The position numbers were made by a program, and so were the translations under genes. From Strigomonas culicis (Eukaryota; Euglenozoa; Kinetoplastea; Trypanosomatida; Trypanosomatidae), in the NCBI GenBank assembly GCA_000482145.1, contig AUXH01000016.1:1-64000 (forward strand): DNA of 64,000 bases, in the 5' to 3' direction. Positions 18,901 through 27,097 of the stretch are shown in pieces; position 1 is the first letter of the stretch, and the number at the start of each line of letters is the position of its first letter. The notes below the pieces were generated by a model that saw nothing but the letters and a program-made list of their open reading frames with translations, was not told the DNA's origin and did no database searches.

Positions 18901-19214
18901 CACGGCACGGCCACCGTGCTGAACACATCCTCCTGTGCACTCGCGGGCCCAAACGTGCCGTCGTAGTCATAGTGGCGCTCGTCTTTTAGAATGACTTGAT
19001 TGCCGTGCATCGTGACGAGCGAGGAGCCGCCGTCCTCGAAGTCCTTCCGGTTGCTCGGGCGCAGACGGCAATAGACCAGGCAGCGTGTCAGCTCATCACT
19101 CTCTGACGTCTTCTTGGCCGGACTGCTTGCCTGCAGCGCTAAATCCTGCAGCAGGTGCTCCGCCCGCGCGCGCACCTCCTTTGAAAAGGAGCTACCTCCT
19201 TCCTTTTTGCTCAT
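15912..19214 (-). CDS. Kinesin with N-terminal motor domain
   Basis: A microtubule motor of 1,100 residues. The motor occupies about residues 40-380: CLVYCRLRP opening strand, P-loop GQTGTGKS (121-128), switch I NPESSRGH, switch II DLAGYERF, and the HIPWRNAKLTRILQDSIGG helix that contacts the microtubule. All nucleotide-binding motifs are intact. The neck is followed by a long, mostly coiled-coil stalk (about 390-1080) broken by short Ser/Pro-rich stretches. There is no obvious membrane-binding or calponin-homology domain, and the subfamily is not clear from the sequence; cargo is unknown. The C-terminus ends in a short basic, aromatic segment (FFDRLFGH). The start at 19214 is the first ATG and lies close to a CT-rich splice region. 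Confidence 0.95.
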   Translation of the reverse strand: MSKKEGGSSFSKEVRARAEHLLQDLALQASSPAKKTSESDELTRCLVYCRLRPSNRKDFEDGGSSLVTMHGNQVILKDERHYDYDGTFGPASAQEDVFSTVAVPCIDHAFKGFCSALMCYGQTGTGKSFTMCNTHSGQEGIIPRAAHYIYQLVAQSPNRYYTIQGQFVQIYRDQLGDLMSEDGKERVDIHFDTDKGVSLTGCSTHTLSSAEEFMKFYHTGNARRVVTATAMNPESSRGHTAMVVRIASEDPNNIMAGRVRGKITFIDLAGYERFSKTGITNSNPIMKDEAKTINASLLALGGVVSSLSAGGKHIPWRNAKLTRILQDSIGGRSRTSIILTIGPSSNHLYETTNSLQFGMRAMAVKVEAKISVTVDYVKLAQKLMNMLDEKDQQISALELQIASRDAERQEVLGRYMTDRETLEERFSKDLEELTATGATEEQLRNLKEVHKVEMQNLIEQQNEELSYQDEAHEKEINRLINEQKHEEAKSLTAMRLAQERLIEDFQEKLDHAREGSNEDLVRSLQQLSDKDAVLASRANDTSRLHAHIDALTTQVRDMGGVPAPCPSFPATFLDVSQVEEMQDRLKTDLARQQEKVIDLRTQLDRMTEIVNARQGEIHHLITDNEQLRSQLHAAGIAATESNEQLQRLVAKRAEMIDASELETLRLSMQADLNEAKSERDALAEQVERLQEEKAAVQRQRNMRSRAGSRRGTELMEEMSMPREGEGESGRSLAMRAAYKRMIERLSKQLSDRDEEKVKLTTKLNAALSLLASNGIAAAHSLSLPASPMDSGPIPFIALGRDDGTLTTNEPLPATDERAAAVLVLKDAELESQGSLLDRQERQLTKTRASLERMSQVVRSMRAQMHALGADEDDAAMDLQPVEALPLEDYTALLRQLRAMNRKLVELIFTHDPSKSEQQTLETGALLEERDMQLELKDELLLEKSAMAQYMAKLGARLISQMEALGLEPCCSLPQSYEELAAVEVGQASIYEEKQRELEERLAQEQEEKERMNRLLKAVHAKRELDASILVASQARNKELEERDNYATEMIHRLSLERTQKEKVLEDAARLATKELMELQAQMKDGKLEKKVSFFDRLFGH

Positions 19215-19568
19215 GTCAGTGGTTCAGCTTCTTCTTTGTTTCCCCTATCTTCTTCCACGATGACAGGTCTTTTTTTAAATATTATTAGCGGCAATTATTG
19301 GCTTGTCTTGTTCTTAATAAATAACAAAATCAAATCGTGGCTGCTAACGCCAAGAACCATGAGAATAGTGAAGAAAAGGAAGAGACAGAGAGCAGCAAGC
19401 ATACTAACCAGTATCATACATCTACAAAGGCATTCACACGCTCAATGACGAAAACAAGAGAAACTGTAAAAGAACACATGTTGTTGTAATTTGTTTGCAA
19501 GTTGCTTGTACCAAAGCTTTTTATAAAGCACATGCTCCTTCGCTTCCGCGGTGCTGGCGGCATCCACC
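19215..19568. other. Intergenic spacer, kinesin to TRM10
   Basis: No supported gene. A purine-rich plus-strand stretch (about 19225-19260 on the complementary view) gives a short leader for kinesin. The rest is AT-rich 3' UTR of TRM10. Confidence 0.45.
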
Positions 19569-20576
19569 TCAGTTGGCATCGTTGCTCGACTCGGATGTGT
19601 CCGCCTCACTGCCGCCGGGGCTGTCCTGTCCGCGGCGCCGCTTCTGCAGGGACCCGAGCGTCTCTTGGTGGGCGCGGCGCACGGGCAGCGCCGCCTCGAT
19701 CGCCCCCGCCCAGCCGCCGCCCTCGCGCATGTAGCGCACCAGCACCTCCGTCAGATGGTTGATCGTCAGTACCTTGCAGCGGTTCCCAATGTCCACGCTC
19801 TCCTTCAGCGGCAGCCGCGCGGTGCGCACCCCGTGCTGCCTTGCGCGCTCGTAACTCAGACCCTTGTGCTTGTTGTGATCCACGAAGGCGCCCACGACGT
19901 AGACCGTAGTGGGCTCGATTTCGCGCAGCACCTCCTCGCTGTCGGCGGACAGGAAGACGATCTTCTCCTTCGGAAACAGCTCCGACCAGTGCTGCTCCGT
20001 GATGAGCGGGCCGTAGGCGAGAAATCCGCTGTGCGTGACGAGCGCGCGCAGGACCTCCCGCTGCGCCGCGCAGTCGCGCTCGTCCGCGGCCTCCGTACCG
20101 CCGACTGAGCACAGGACGGGGCGGAAGGGGAACGTCTCCCGGCGGAGGGCGCTGTACGCGTACTGCACCTGCTTCACCGTGCTCTTCGTGTCCGCCGCCG
20201 TCATACACCACGAAAAGCTAAGATCGTACACCAGCACAGGGGTGGCGGGGTCCTGCAGGTGCGCGAGGCACTGCTCCTTCCTTCTCGCCTCGGCCTCCCG
20301 CTTCTGGTCGTACCGCTGCATTGCGGCCTGCCGCCGCTCGTCCTGCTCTTCCTCCGTCAGGTGCTCCCACGCGCTGCGCTCTTCCTCCTTCTTCTGCTGG
20401 ATCTTGACACGGCGGCGCTCCTTCTTCTCCTGCTTGCGCGCCTGCCAGAAGGCGCGCTTTTCCTCCTCCGTCCACGACTTGCGGTTGCGGCGATGGGCGG
20501 CCGGTGTCACGTGGGCCGTCGCAGGGGAAGCATGAGCAGTGTGCTCCTGGGACCTCTGTGGCGGCTCGCTCTCCAT
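19569..20576 (-). CDS. TRM10: tRNA (guanine-N1)-methyltransferase, TRM10 family
   Basis: TRM10 methylates N1 of the purine at tRNA position 9 with S-adenosylmethionine. The 335-residue protein, starting at the ATG at 20576 (MESEPPQ), has a basic helical N-terminal extension (RNRKSWTEEEKRAFW, then many Lys/Glu) and a SPOUT-type domain from about residue 115. The domain shows LVYDLSFS, the VYVVGAFVDHNKHKGLSYERA block and GVRTARLPLKE, all diagnostic of TRM10; the Asp in GAFVD is the expected catalytic aspartate. No mitochondrial presequence is obvious, so a nuclear or cytosolic tRNA role is likely. A frame extension two codons upstream begins with GTG, not ATG. Confidence 0.92.
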   Translation of the reverse strand: MESEPPQRSQEHTAHASPATAHVTPAAHRRNRKSWTEEEKRAFWQARKQEKKERRRVKIQQKKEEERSAWEHLTEEEQDERRQAAMQRYDQKREAEARRKEQCLAHLQDPATPVLVYDLSFSWCMTAADTKSTVKQVQYAYSALRRETFPFRPVLCSVGGTEAADERDCAAQREVLRALVTHSGFLAYGPLITEQHWSELFPKEKIVFLSADSEEVLREIEPTTVYVVGAFVDHNKHKGLSYERARQHGVRTARLPLKESVDIGNRCKVLTINHLTEVLVRYMREGGGWAGAIEAALPVRRAHQETLGSLQKRRRGQDSPGGSEADTSESSNDAN

Positions 20577-21281
20577 GGGCACGCGGCGCCTTTCGTATCA
20601 GTGTTTTGCACTTGTTACCAACAGAAAGAAAGAAAAAAGAGAAAAAAAGAGAGATAGAGAACAGTATTTGATAGAGGAAGCAAATAGTCAAAAAGCATGG
20701 TAAAAAAAAAAGAGGGATGAGTCTCCCATTCCCTCAAGCTGATCACAGAACAAAAAAGTGGGAAAGAGTAAAAGACAAAAAAAAATGTATACGAAACACT
20801 TTATTCCAACAACACAGCGTGTCAGGTGCATCATGCTTTTTTGCAATATATGTATATATGTATATATATATATATGTATTATATATATATGTGTGTGTAT
20901 ATCCCTGTATATCAAAATCGCTGCTGAGAATCAACAGTTGCACTAGGATAAGAAACGGGGGCGCACAGCGGTGGGAAGAAGCGTCACTGTCAAGAGTGGC
21001 GCTTCCTTTCTGACAGGAGAACTGATGTACCATACAACTACATATTTGTGACCAGAATAGAAAAAAAAAGAGTATCATTCAAAACAGGTATTGCCACTAC
21101 GCCTTTTGTACAACAGAAAGTGGCAAGAAAAATACTTGTTCAACAGAAATCAGCGAAATTAAGTACGAACAGGAAAAAAAAAGTGTATCACGTATAGCTC
21201 AGAAAAAAAAAAGAATTAATGAGAAGTAACACAAGCCCACTGAGTCCGTGTGGCTGTTACCGCGCGAGTTAGGGGTGAGCG
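20577..21281. other. Intergenic spacer with TA/TG-rich repeat
   Basis: AT-rich 3' UTR of homoserine kinase and TRM10 leader. It contains a TATG/TA microsatellite at about 20846-20901 and several A-tracts. No gene supported. Confidence 0.55.
20846..20901. repeat. Imperfect (TA)n/(TG)n microsatellite
   Basis: Mixed TA, TATG and TG units, about 55 bases, in the spacer between TRM10 and homoserine kinase. Confidence 0.85.
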
Positions 21282-22325
21282 TTAGATATTGACGTAAGAC
21301 ACGTTGGGCAGAGAGCTGTGCACGCCGGAGAGGTGCACGCCGAGGTCGGACGGCTGCGTGATGATCGCCCGGCCCTCCACGCCGGCCGCACGCGCGGCAT
21401 CCAGCATCGCCTGCGCGACCTGCTCCACGCGGCGCTCGCCCTCCGGCTGCGTCAGGATGTCGCCGCGGCGGCCACTGACAAACGCGCAGACGGTGGGGCC
21501 CGCGCCGGAGAGAAACGCGTACTCCGCGCCGTGCTCCATGGCAGCCTTGGCGCACGGCCGGTAGTGCGGGTAGAGCTGGTCCGCGCGGTAGTTCTCGTGC
21601 AGGCGGTCGGAGCAGTCCTTGAGGAGCTCCAGCTTGTTGCTGCAGAGTGCGAGGACGAGCAGGCTCGACCGCGAGATGTTGTGGATGGCGTTGCTGAGCG
21701 CCGTCGTCTGCGGCACCAGGTTGCGCGTGACCTCCGTGCTGGCCTTCATGAGCTTCTTCGGCGTGAAGAGCACGATGGACAGGTTCGGCGGCGTCGGCAC
21801 GCGGCTCGTGACGAAGGACACGTCGTCGCCCGACTCGCGCTTGCAGCCCAGCTGGATGCCGCCGTAGATGGCCGGCGCGGCGTTGTCCGGGTGCCCCTCA
21901 ATCTTGGCGATCACAGCGAGCAGCTCCTCCTGCCCGCGGGTCTCCATCGTGAAGCCAGCCAGCAGCATGCCGGCCACAAAACCAGCCACCGCAGCCGCCG
22001 ACGAGGAGCCGCAGCCGCAGCCGAACGGAATGTTGTTCCGCATGGAGAAGTGCAGAGGGGGCATCGGCTTCTTCGCGTACTTCTCGAAGGCGATGCGGCA
22101 CGTGTCCGTGAGGAGGTTGTTGTCGGTTGCGATGTGCTCCTTGCCCTCGCCCTCCACCTCAAACGAGTACGTGTCCGCGACTTCCACCGTCAGGTCCATG
22201 AAGATGGACATGGCCATGCCCAGCGTATCGTAGCCGGGGCCCAGATTGGCGGTCGTGGCTGGCACGCGGAGCGACACCTTGGTGGGCGGGTTGCCGCTCA
22301 GCGTGTGAAGGGGCGTGGCGCTCAT
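21282..22325 (-). CDS. HSK: Homoserine kinase (GHMP family)
   Basis: The enzyme phosphorylates L-homoserine with ATP to give O-phosphohomoserine, the substrate of threonine synthase. I start at the ATG at 22325 (MSATPLHT), giving 347 residues; the longer open frame to 22451 crosses a splice acceptor and is not coding. GHMP motifs are all present: motif 1 RVPATTANLGPGYDTLG, motif 2 ATP-binding loop FGCGCGSSSAAAVAG, and motif 3 SGAGPTVCAF near the C-terminus. The protein is soluble with no targeting signal. A homoserine kinase at the syntenic position is known in T. brucei. It pairs functionally with the threonine aldolase encoded further along this array. Confidence 0.95.
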   Translation of the reverse strand: MSATPLHTLSGNPPTKVSLRVPATTANLGPGYDTLGMAMSIFMDLTVEVADTYSFEVEGEGKEHIATDNNLLTDTCRIAFEKYAKKPMPPLHFSMRNNIPFGCGCGSSSAAAVAGFVAGMLLAGFTMETRGQEELLAVIAKIEGHPDNAAPAIYGGIQLGCKRESGDDVSFVTSRVPTPPNLSIVLFTPKKLMKASTEVTRNLVPQTTALSNAIHNISRSSLLVLALCSNKLELLKDCSDRLHENYRADQLYPHYRPCAKAAMEHGAEYAFLSGAGPTVCAFVSGRRGDILTQPEGERRVEQVAQAMLDAARAAGVEGRAIITQPSDLGVHLSGVHSSLPNVSYVNI

Positions 22326-22365
22326 GCTGGAAGCGATGGGGATGTGAGATTCGTAGTGGATGTAA

Positions 22366-22410
22366 CTGCGATGAGAGAGCAGATGTGAGAGAGGACGGGG
22401 AGAAAGGGGC
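22366..22410 (-). other. Predicted trans-splice acceptor of homoserine kinase
   Basis: Plus-strand purines at about 22371-22410 form a polypyrimidine tract on the coding strand, and the first AG (plus-strand CT at 22366-22367) lies about 41 bases before the chosen ATG. The acceptor sits downstream of the frame's earlier ATG at 22451, so it decides the start. Confidence 0.6.
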
Positions 22411-22597
22411 CATTCAAGGAAGGAGAGAGAGAAGGGAGGGAAAATCAACAAAGGAAAGAAAAACGTGTAAACGGCGCATGCGCCGCAAGGGGTTATCTTT
22501 CTGTTCAGGGGGTTTTCCGCCTTACAAGGAGTGCAGTGAGAAAGTACGATATCATGTTATTATCATTATTATGATTATGATTACTATGAAGTAAATA

Positions 22598-22599
<2 letters not shown>

Positions 22600-22636
<37 letters not shown>
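22600..22636. repeat. (AT)n microsatellite
   Basis: About 18 uninterrupted AT units. Confidence 0.92.
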
Positions 22637-22639
<3 letters not shown>

Positions 22640-23236
22640 CCTTATGCTGCTTATCATCATTGATCTTACTGCTCGTATTCCTTCATCTAATCAGTAAATA
22701 CGGAATTTGAAACCTGTGAGGTCATCAAAAATTCTTCATTGAATACGCGAAGCATTTCTTTGTGTTCTTTTATTTATTCTTTTTTTTTTTCTAACATAAA
22801 GAGATGTACTGTATTCATCTATGTTTGGACGATTATGTATGTGGCGTTGTAACAATGGCCTTTTTCAATCGGATGTAACGAATACCGATGGAAAAATGTG
22901 TATATTAGAAAGAAAGAAAAAAATATAAGTAACACATTACTTCTGGTGCAACGACGGATAGCAAACAAGGGACAGCTAATACAAGAGGTTGAAGGCCGAT
23001 ACCTACTATACAACGATGCTGCTGCTGCCGCTGCTGCTTCAAAGGGCTAGTACCTGTTCTTGTTTTCTCTTGACCTCTCCGCGACCTTATCGCGCTCCTC
23101 TGCATTATATAGATGCATACATATATACTTGATACCTACTTTTTCTTTACTGTTATTCTTTCTTTTTCTTTCTTTTTTTTTCTTTTGTTAGGTGTTAATT
23201 AATTTACTTATTTTTCAGTGTTGTCGTGGGTTAGAC

Positions 23237-24280
23237 TTACTGCTGCGGGCGCTCCGGGCGGTCGCGCTGGCGGCGGATGATGATCTTCGTCTTCTGCTCG
23301 CCCAGCACCGGGTTCACGTTCTTGAGCTCCTCCATCGCGTCGACGCCCTCGGCGAAGTCGACGAACACGTTGCCCTTCTCCGAGTTGTTGCGCAGCGAGA
23401 CGATGGACGCGGCGACGGAGCCGAGCGCCTTCACGATCTCCTCGTCCGTGACCTTCTCGTCGATGTTGAACATGAGGCGGTCGCCCACCGCCTGCTTGCG
23501 CACGCGCTTCGGTGCCTCCTTCACGGCGGCCGCTGGCGCGGCGGCGGCGGGGGCAGCCGCGGCGGGCGCCTTCTCCTTCTCGGACTGCGCGACGACGCGG
23601 ACGACGGACGTCGCGCCGGCAGCCTTCTTGCCCATCGCTATGCTCGCCCAGCTCTTGGGGCCGGCGGGCGCGGGGGCCTCGGCCGCCTTCGCGGCGGGCG
23701 CCGGCGCCGGCGCCGGGGTGCGCACGGGCGTGCGCGCGGGCGTCGGCTCCTTCGGCGTGGGCGCCTCGACTGCGACGGGCTCCGGCTCCGGGGTGCGCGC
23801 CTTGGGCGCGGCCGGGGCGGGGGCCGCCGCCTCTACCGCCTCGGGTGCCTCGACGGGCGCCTGCGGCTCCGGCGCCGCCTCCTGCGCGATCGCGCCGATG
23901 CGCGCGATGATCTGGTGGCGGATGAAGTAGCACTCCGAGCCGAAGGCGCTCGGGTACGCCTCGAGCACGGTGGTGAAGTGGAAATACTGCTGCTGCGTCT
24001 CGCTCTGCGCGGACACGATGGCGAAGATGCTGACGCCGCCGTGCAGGGCGGACGCGTTCACGCTATCGACGCTCAGCTGGCTGCCCAACAGCGTCTCGGC
24101 ATACTGGATGGCCGCCGGGGTGACGTTCGCGTCGGTGAGCTCGCGGAGGCCGAGCTCGAAGTCGTTGAAGGTGAGGCAGGCGTTGGCGCCGTAGAGCTCG
24201 GCAAGCTGCGCGGGGTTCTTGGCGAAGCGCTCAAAGAACTCCACAACGAAGCTGTTAGCGATCTGTTGCGTGGAGGCCAT
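23237..24280 (-). CDS. RBP42: RBP42-like RNA-binding protein (NTF2-like plus RRM, G3BP architecture)
   Basis: The 347-residue protein has an NTF2-like domain at about 1-135 (NSFVVEFFERFAKNPAQLAELY start, YFHFTTVLEAYPS later), an Ala/Pro/Glu-rich low-complexity linker (about 140-255), and one C-terminal RRM at about 262-340 (DRLMFNIDEKVTDEEIVKAL and NVFVDFAEGVDAMEEL). This is the G3BP arrangement. In T. brucei the gene between homoserine kinase and AdoMetDC is RBP42, a polysome-associated protein that binds mRNAs of energy metabolism; domain order and position both fit. The linker contains a short SWASIAMGKKAAG motif with a basic flank. Cytoplasmic location is expected. The RRM lacks strong aromatic RNP1 residues, so RNA contacts may be atypical. 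Confidence 0.85.
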   Translation of the reverse strand: MASTQQIANSFVVEFFERFAKNPAQLAELYGANACLTFNDFELGLRELTDANVTPAAIQYAETLLGSQLSVDSVNASALHGGVSIFAIVSAQSETQQQYFHFTTVLEAYPSAFGSECYFIRHQIIARIGAIAQEAAPEPQAPVEAPEAVEAAAPAPAAPKARTPEPEPVAVEAPTPKEPTPARTPVRTPAPAPAPAAKAAEAPAPAGPKSWASIAMGKKAAGATSVVRVVAQSEKEKAPAAAAPAAAAPAAAVKEAPKRVRKQAVGDRLMFNIDEKVTDEEIVKALGSVAASIVSLRNNSEKGNVFVDFAEGVDAMEELKNVNPVLGEQKTKIIIRRQRDRPERPQQ

Positions 24281-24718
24281 TGCGGTAGGAGTGATGTGGG
24301 CTGGGGGTAATGATTCGGTTAAGAAGGAATCCTTTAGTTTTTTTTTTTGCTTGCTTGCTTATTGGTGAGTGTGTGAGCGACGATGTAACACTGGTTAGTC
24401 CAGATTATTCTTTTATAAGTAACTTGAACAACGAGTAATACAAACAAATCAAGAACAAAAATGGGGAGCTGGAAGAGAGAGTGTCTACGGTTTACGAAGA
24501 TACTGGTATTCGAAAAGCCTAACCTTTGCGCGAAGATAGAGAAAGGCAAAAAAAGATAAGAGAGAGAAGGTGTATGTGTGTGTGTGCAGGAAAAGGGAAC
24601 GGTGAACAGAAAAAGAAAGCCGTGTAAGCGCTGTATCCGACTTCTGAGAAGAACATAAAGAGAGGCTGTACATGTGTGAGTTTTGTTCACTTTTGGATTG
24701 GTATGTGTGTCTGTGTTA
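24281..24718. other. Intergenic spacer, RBP42-like to helical-repeat protein
   Basis: AT-rich with a T-run at 24338-24347, GCTT repeats and a short TG tract at about 24573-24584. No gene supported. Confidence 0.5.
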
Positions 24719-26545
24719 TTAATCGCTCAAGTACGCCTTCAGCTCATCGCATGGAATGCGGTCTCGCTTCAGTACAGTGGCGGTGGCACGCACCTGAGCA
24801 GCATCGATGAGACTGTTTGTTTCCTTCAATGCCTTCAGCACCTGCACAAGACCGGCCACGTCACGCAGAGCAGTGAGCTTCTCGACCAGCGCGGCGCCCT
24901 CCGCGTCGGGCACCCGATAGCGATGCTGCACGTGGTGCCGCAGCCACACCAGCGCCGCGCGCACGTCGCCCGCGGCCAGGGCTATCCGCAGGACACTGTT
25001 GAAGTAGCGCGGCTCCAGCGCAAAGCCGCGGCTCGTGGACTCCGCCAGCAGCTCCTCCGCCCGCCCGAGCCCACCCGCCGGGGAGAGCCGCTGATACGCC
25101 TCCACGACGGAGACGCACGTGTAGCTCGTGGGCACCTGCCCGATGTGGTAGTAGTAGCGCAGCAGGCGCTCCGCCGCGTCGTGGTCGCCGAGGCGGGCGA
25201 ACGCGGCCATGACAAGGTCCAGCGATATGGTCGTCACCACCGCGTCGGCCTCCGGCTGGAGGGCCTGCAGCTCCTCCAGCCGGTCGGCCACCGCCGGCGC
25301 GCCGCCGGCCGCGAGCTGCTCGACCCACTCGACGACGAGGTCCTTGTTCGCCAGGTGGACCGTCCGGTTCTGGTTCGCCAGCGTCGCCTGCGGCCGGAGG
25401 CCCGGCTGGCACAGGGCCGCCGGCACGTTACGCTCGAGCACCGCCAGCGCCTCCGCGGCGCGGCCGCAGCCGAACAGCGCGTGCGCGTAGAGCAGCGCGG
25501 CGACCGCCTTGTTCTCCGCCGTCAGCAGCGCGTGGCGCGGCTCGTGGTGCGACAGGTAGCGCAGCACGTAGTGCGCGGCCGCCGCGTCCCTGCCGGCCGC
25601 GCACTTGGCCAGCAGCCGCAGGATGGTCATCTCGCTGTACAGCACCGGCCGCTCGTCGCCGCTGACCGGCGCGGCCGCCTTGGCGCCGGCGCCGCCCTGC
25701 TCCACGAGAGGCGGCCCGTCGACGGCGGCTAAGGCGGTCACCACCATCTGCGGCGTCGCCGCCGCGTTGGTGATGCTAAGGAGCAGGTAAGGCACGACCA
25801 CCGCCTTGGTGAGGCTGCTGGGCGACAGGAGCTGCAGCAGGTCGAAGCAGGCACTCATTATGGCCGCGTCGTGGTGCAGCCGCACGAGCGTCTGGAAGCA
25901 GTGCAGCAGGCGCAGCGACAGCAGCGGATAGAGGTGGGTCTGCTTGGTCTCGCACAGCGCCAGCACCTCGTCCGCGATGACGGGCCACCACGACGAGCAC
26001 TCCTCCTGCCCCAGCCGCAGGTACAGGATGAACATGGACAGCTTCGTGACCACGTCCGGCGTGACGTCCCGCGCCTTCATCAGCTCCACCACGTTCTCGA
26101 CCTCGTGCTGGTTGAACGTGTCCGACATGGAGATGGCGAGCAGGTACACGTTGAACAGCTCCGTTGTGAGCGCCACGTCGCGCGCCTCGACCACGCACTG
26201 CATGAAGAGGAAGCGCATCTCCTCCAGTCGCTGTAGGTCGCACAGCACCTTCAGCAGCGTGATCGTGAAGGGCTCCACCTCGTCCTTGCGGCCGCAGAAC
26301 TCGGTGAGCGGCTTCGGCGCGCGGACGGCGTCGAGCATCGCTCCGCTGCCGGGGCCGCCGCCTTCGGTGGAACTATGGGCCGAGGCGCGGTGCTGCAGCT
26401 GGTGCTGCTGGTAGAACCGCTCGAACTGCCGGAACACCTCGAAGGCGGCGAACAAGCCGCCGCCGCCCAGCTCGATGGCGCGGAGTACCTGCGCGTACGG
26501 CCGCTGAGACGCAGGTGCGCGAAGAAACAACGAGCGGCGCCACAT
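24719..26545 (-). CDS. Predicted mitochondrial PPR-like helical-repeat protein
   Basis: A 608-residue protein starting at the ATG at 26545 (MWRRSLFLRAPASQRPYAQ), an Arg-rich presequence typical of mitochondrial import. The frame extends nine codons further to another ATG. The body is nearly all alpha-helical with paired helices of about 35 residues, for example MAAFARLGDHDAAERLLRYY, SYTCVSVVEAYQRLS and YFNSVLRIALAAGDVRAALVW, which look like pentatricopeptide repeats. PPR proteins bind RNA in mitochondria, and trypanosomatids have many in mitoribosomes, RNA editing and polyadenylation. I cannot say which process this one serves. The start of the mature protein is Gly-rich, then His/Gln-rich (about 20-55). 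Confidence 0.7.
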   Translation of the reverse strand: MWRRSLFLRAPASQRPYAQVLRAIELGGGGLFAAFEVFRQFERFYQQHQLQHRASAHSSTEGGGPGSGAMLDAVRAPKPLTEFCGRKDEVEPFTITLLKVLCDLQRLEEMRFLFMQCVVEARDVALTTELFNVYLLAISMSDTFNQHEVENVVELMKARDVTPDVVTKLSMFILYLRLGQEECSSWWPVIADEVLALCETKQTHLYPLLSLRLLHCFQTLVRLHHDAAIMSACFDLLQLLSPSSLTKAVVVPYLLLSITNAAATPQMVVTALAAVDGPPLVEQGGAGAKAAAPVSGDERPVLYSEMTILRLLAKCAAGRDAAAAHYVLRYLSHHEPRHALLTAENKAVAALLYAHALFGCGRAAEALAVLERNVPAALCQPGLRPQATLANQNRTVHLANKDLVVEWVEQLAAGGAPAVADRLEELQALQPEADAVVTTISLDLVMAAFARLGDHDAAERLLRYYYHIGQVPTSYTCVSVVEAYQRLSPAGGLGRAEELLAESTSRGFALEPRYFNSVLRIALAAGDVRAALVWLRHHVQHRYRVPDAEGAALVEKLTALRDVAGLVQVLKALKETNSLIDAAQVRATATVLKRDRIPCDELKAYLSD

Positions 26546-27097
26546 CAAATGAAAAACAAAAGAGTGTACCAACTAAAAAAGAACACAAATAGTGATGAGA
26601 TGCATAGAAGGGGAGCAGAGAAAAGGTCGACACAAAGAAAAAGAAAAGAGTTAACAGCGCATATTTATACGTGTCAGACAATGTACTCCATTTCAGCTCC
26701 AAAGAAGAAAAGAAACACAAAGAATCAGTGCAGGTACGCGTGGACATGTATACAAATACACGTGTGCGTGCGAGGGTGCACACAAGGAGAGAAACAATAA
26801 AGGCGGCGAACAGGGAAAAAAAAGTAAGTGTTAGACGGAAAACAGAAAATAAAATGCAGGAGAGTTGAAGATCACTTACATGCTCAAAAGGTCTACCACA
26901 TTACGTTAATAGTGTTTATATCATTACGCCACTGGCAACTGATACGTTAGTCATTCATATGCAATATGTTTTTTTTATTTTTATTGATGCTGTTGTTTTA
27001 AACCATTTCTTTTTATTATTATTATTATTATTATTAATAATAATAATAATAGCAACACGTCAGCCTACATCTAGCGTGGCACGGTTGTGTAGATGCA
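26546..27097. other. Intergenic spacer carrying AdoMetDC 3' UTR
   Basis: AT-rich, no gene supported. Includes purine-rich sequence at 26580-26660 upstream of the PPR-like gene and a trinucleotide palindrome close to the AdoMetDC stop. Confidence 0.5.
27013..27050. repeat. (TTA)n-(TAA)n palindromic microsatellite
   Basis: About seven TTA units run directly into about five TAA units, a perfect inverted repeat with almost no loop. It lies about 48 bases after the AdoMetDC stop, in the 3' UTR, and could form an AU hairpin. Confidence 0.85.

Larger units (their letters stand above)
22326..23236. other. Intergenic spacer, homoserine kinase to RBP42-like
   Basis: It holds the homoserine kinase leader, a long (AT)n microsatellite, and the AT-rich 3' UTR of the RBP42-like gene with T/C-rich stretches at 23130-23190. 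No gene supported. Confidence 0.55.
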
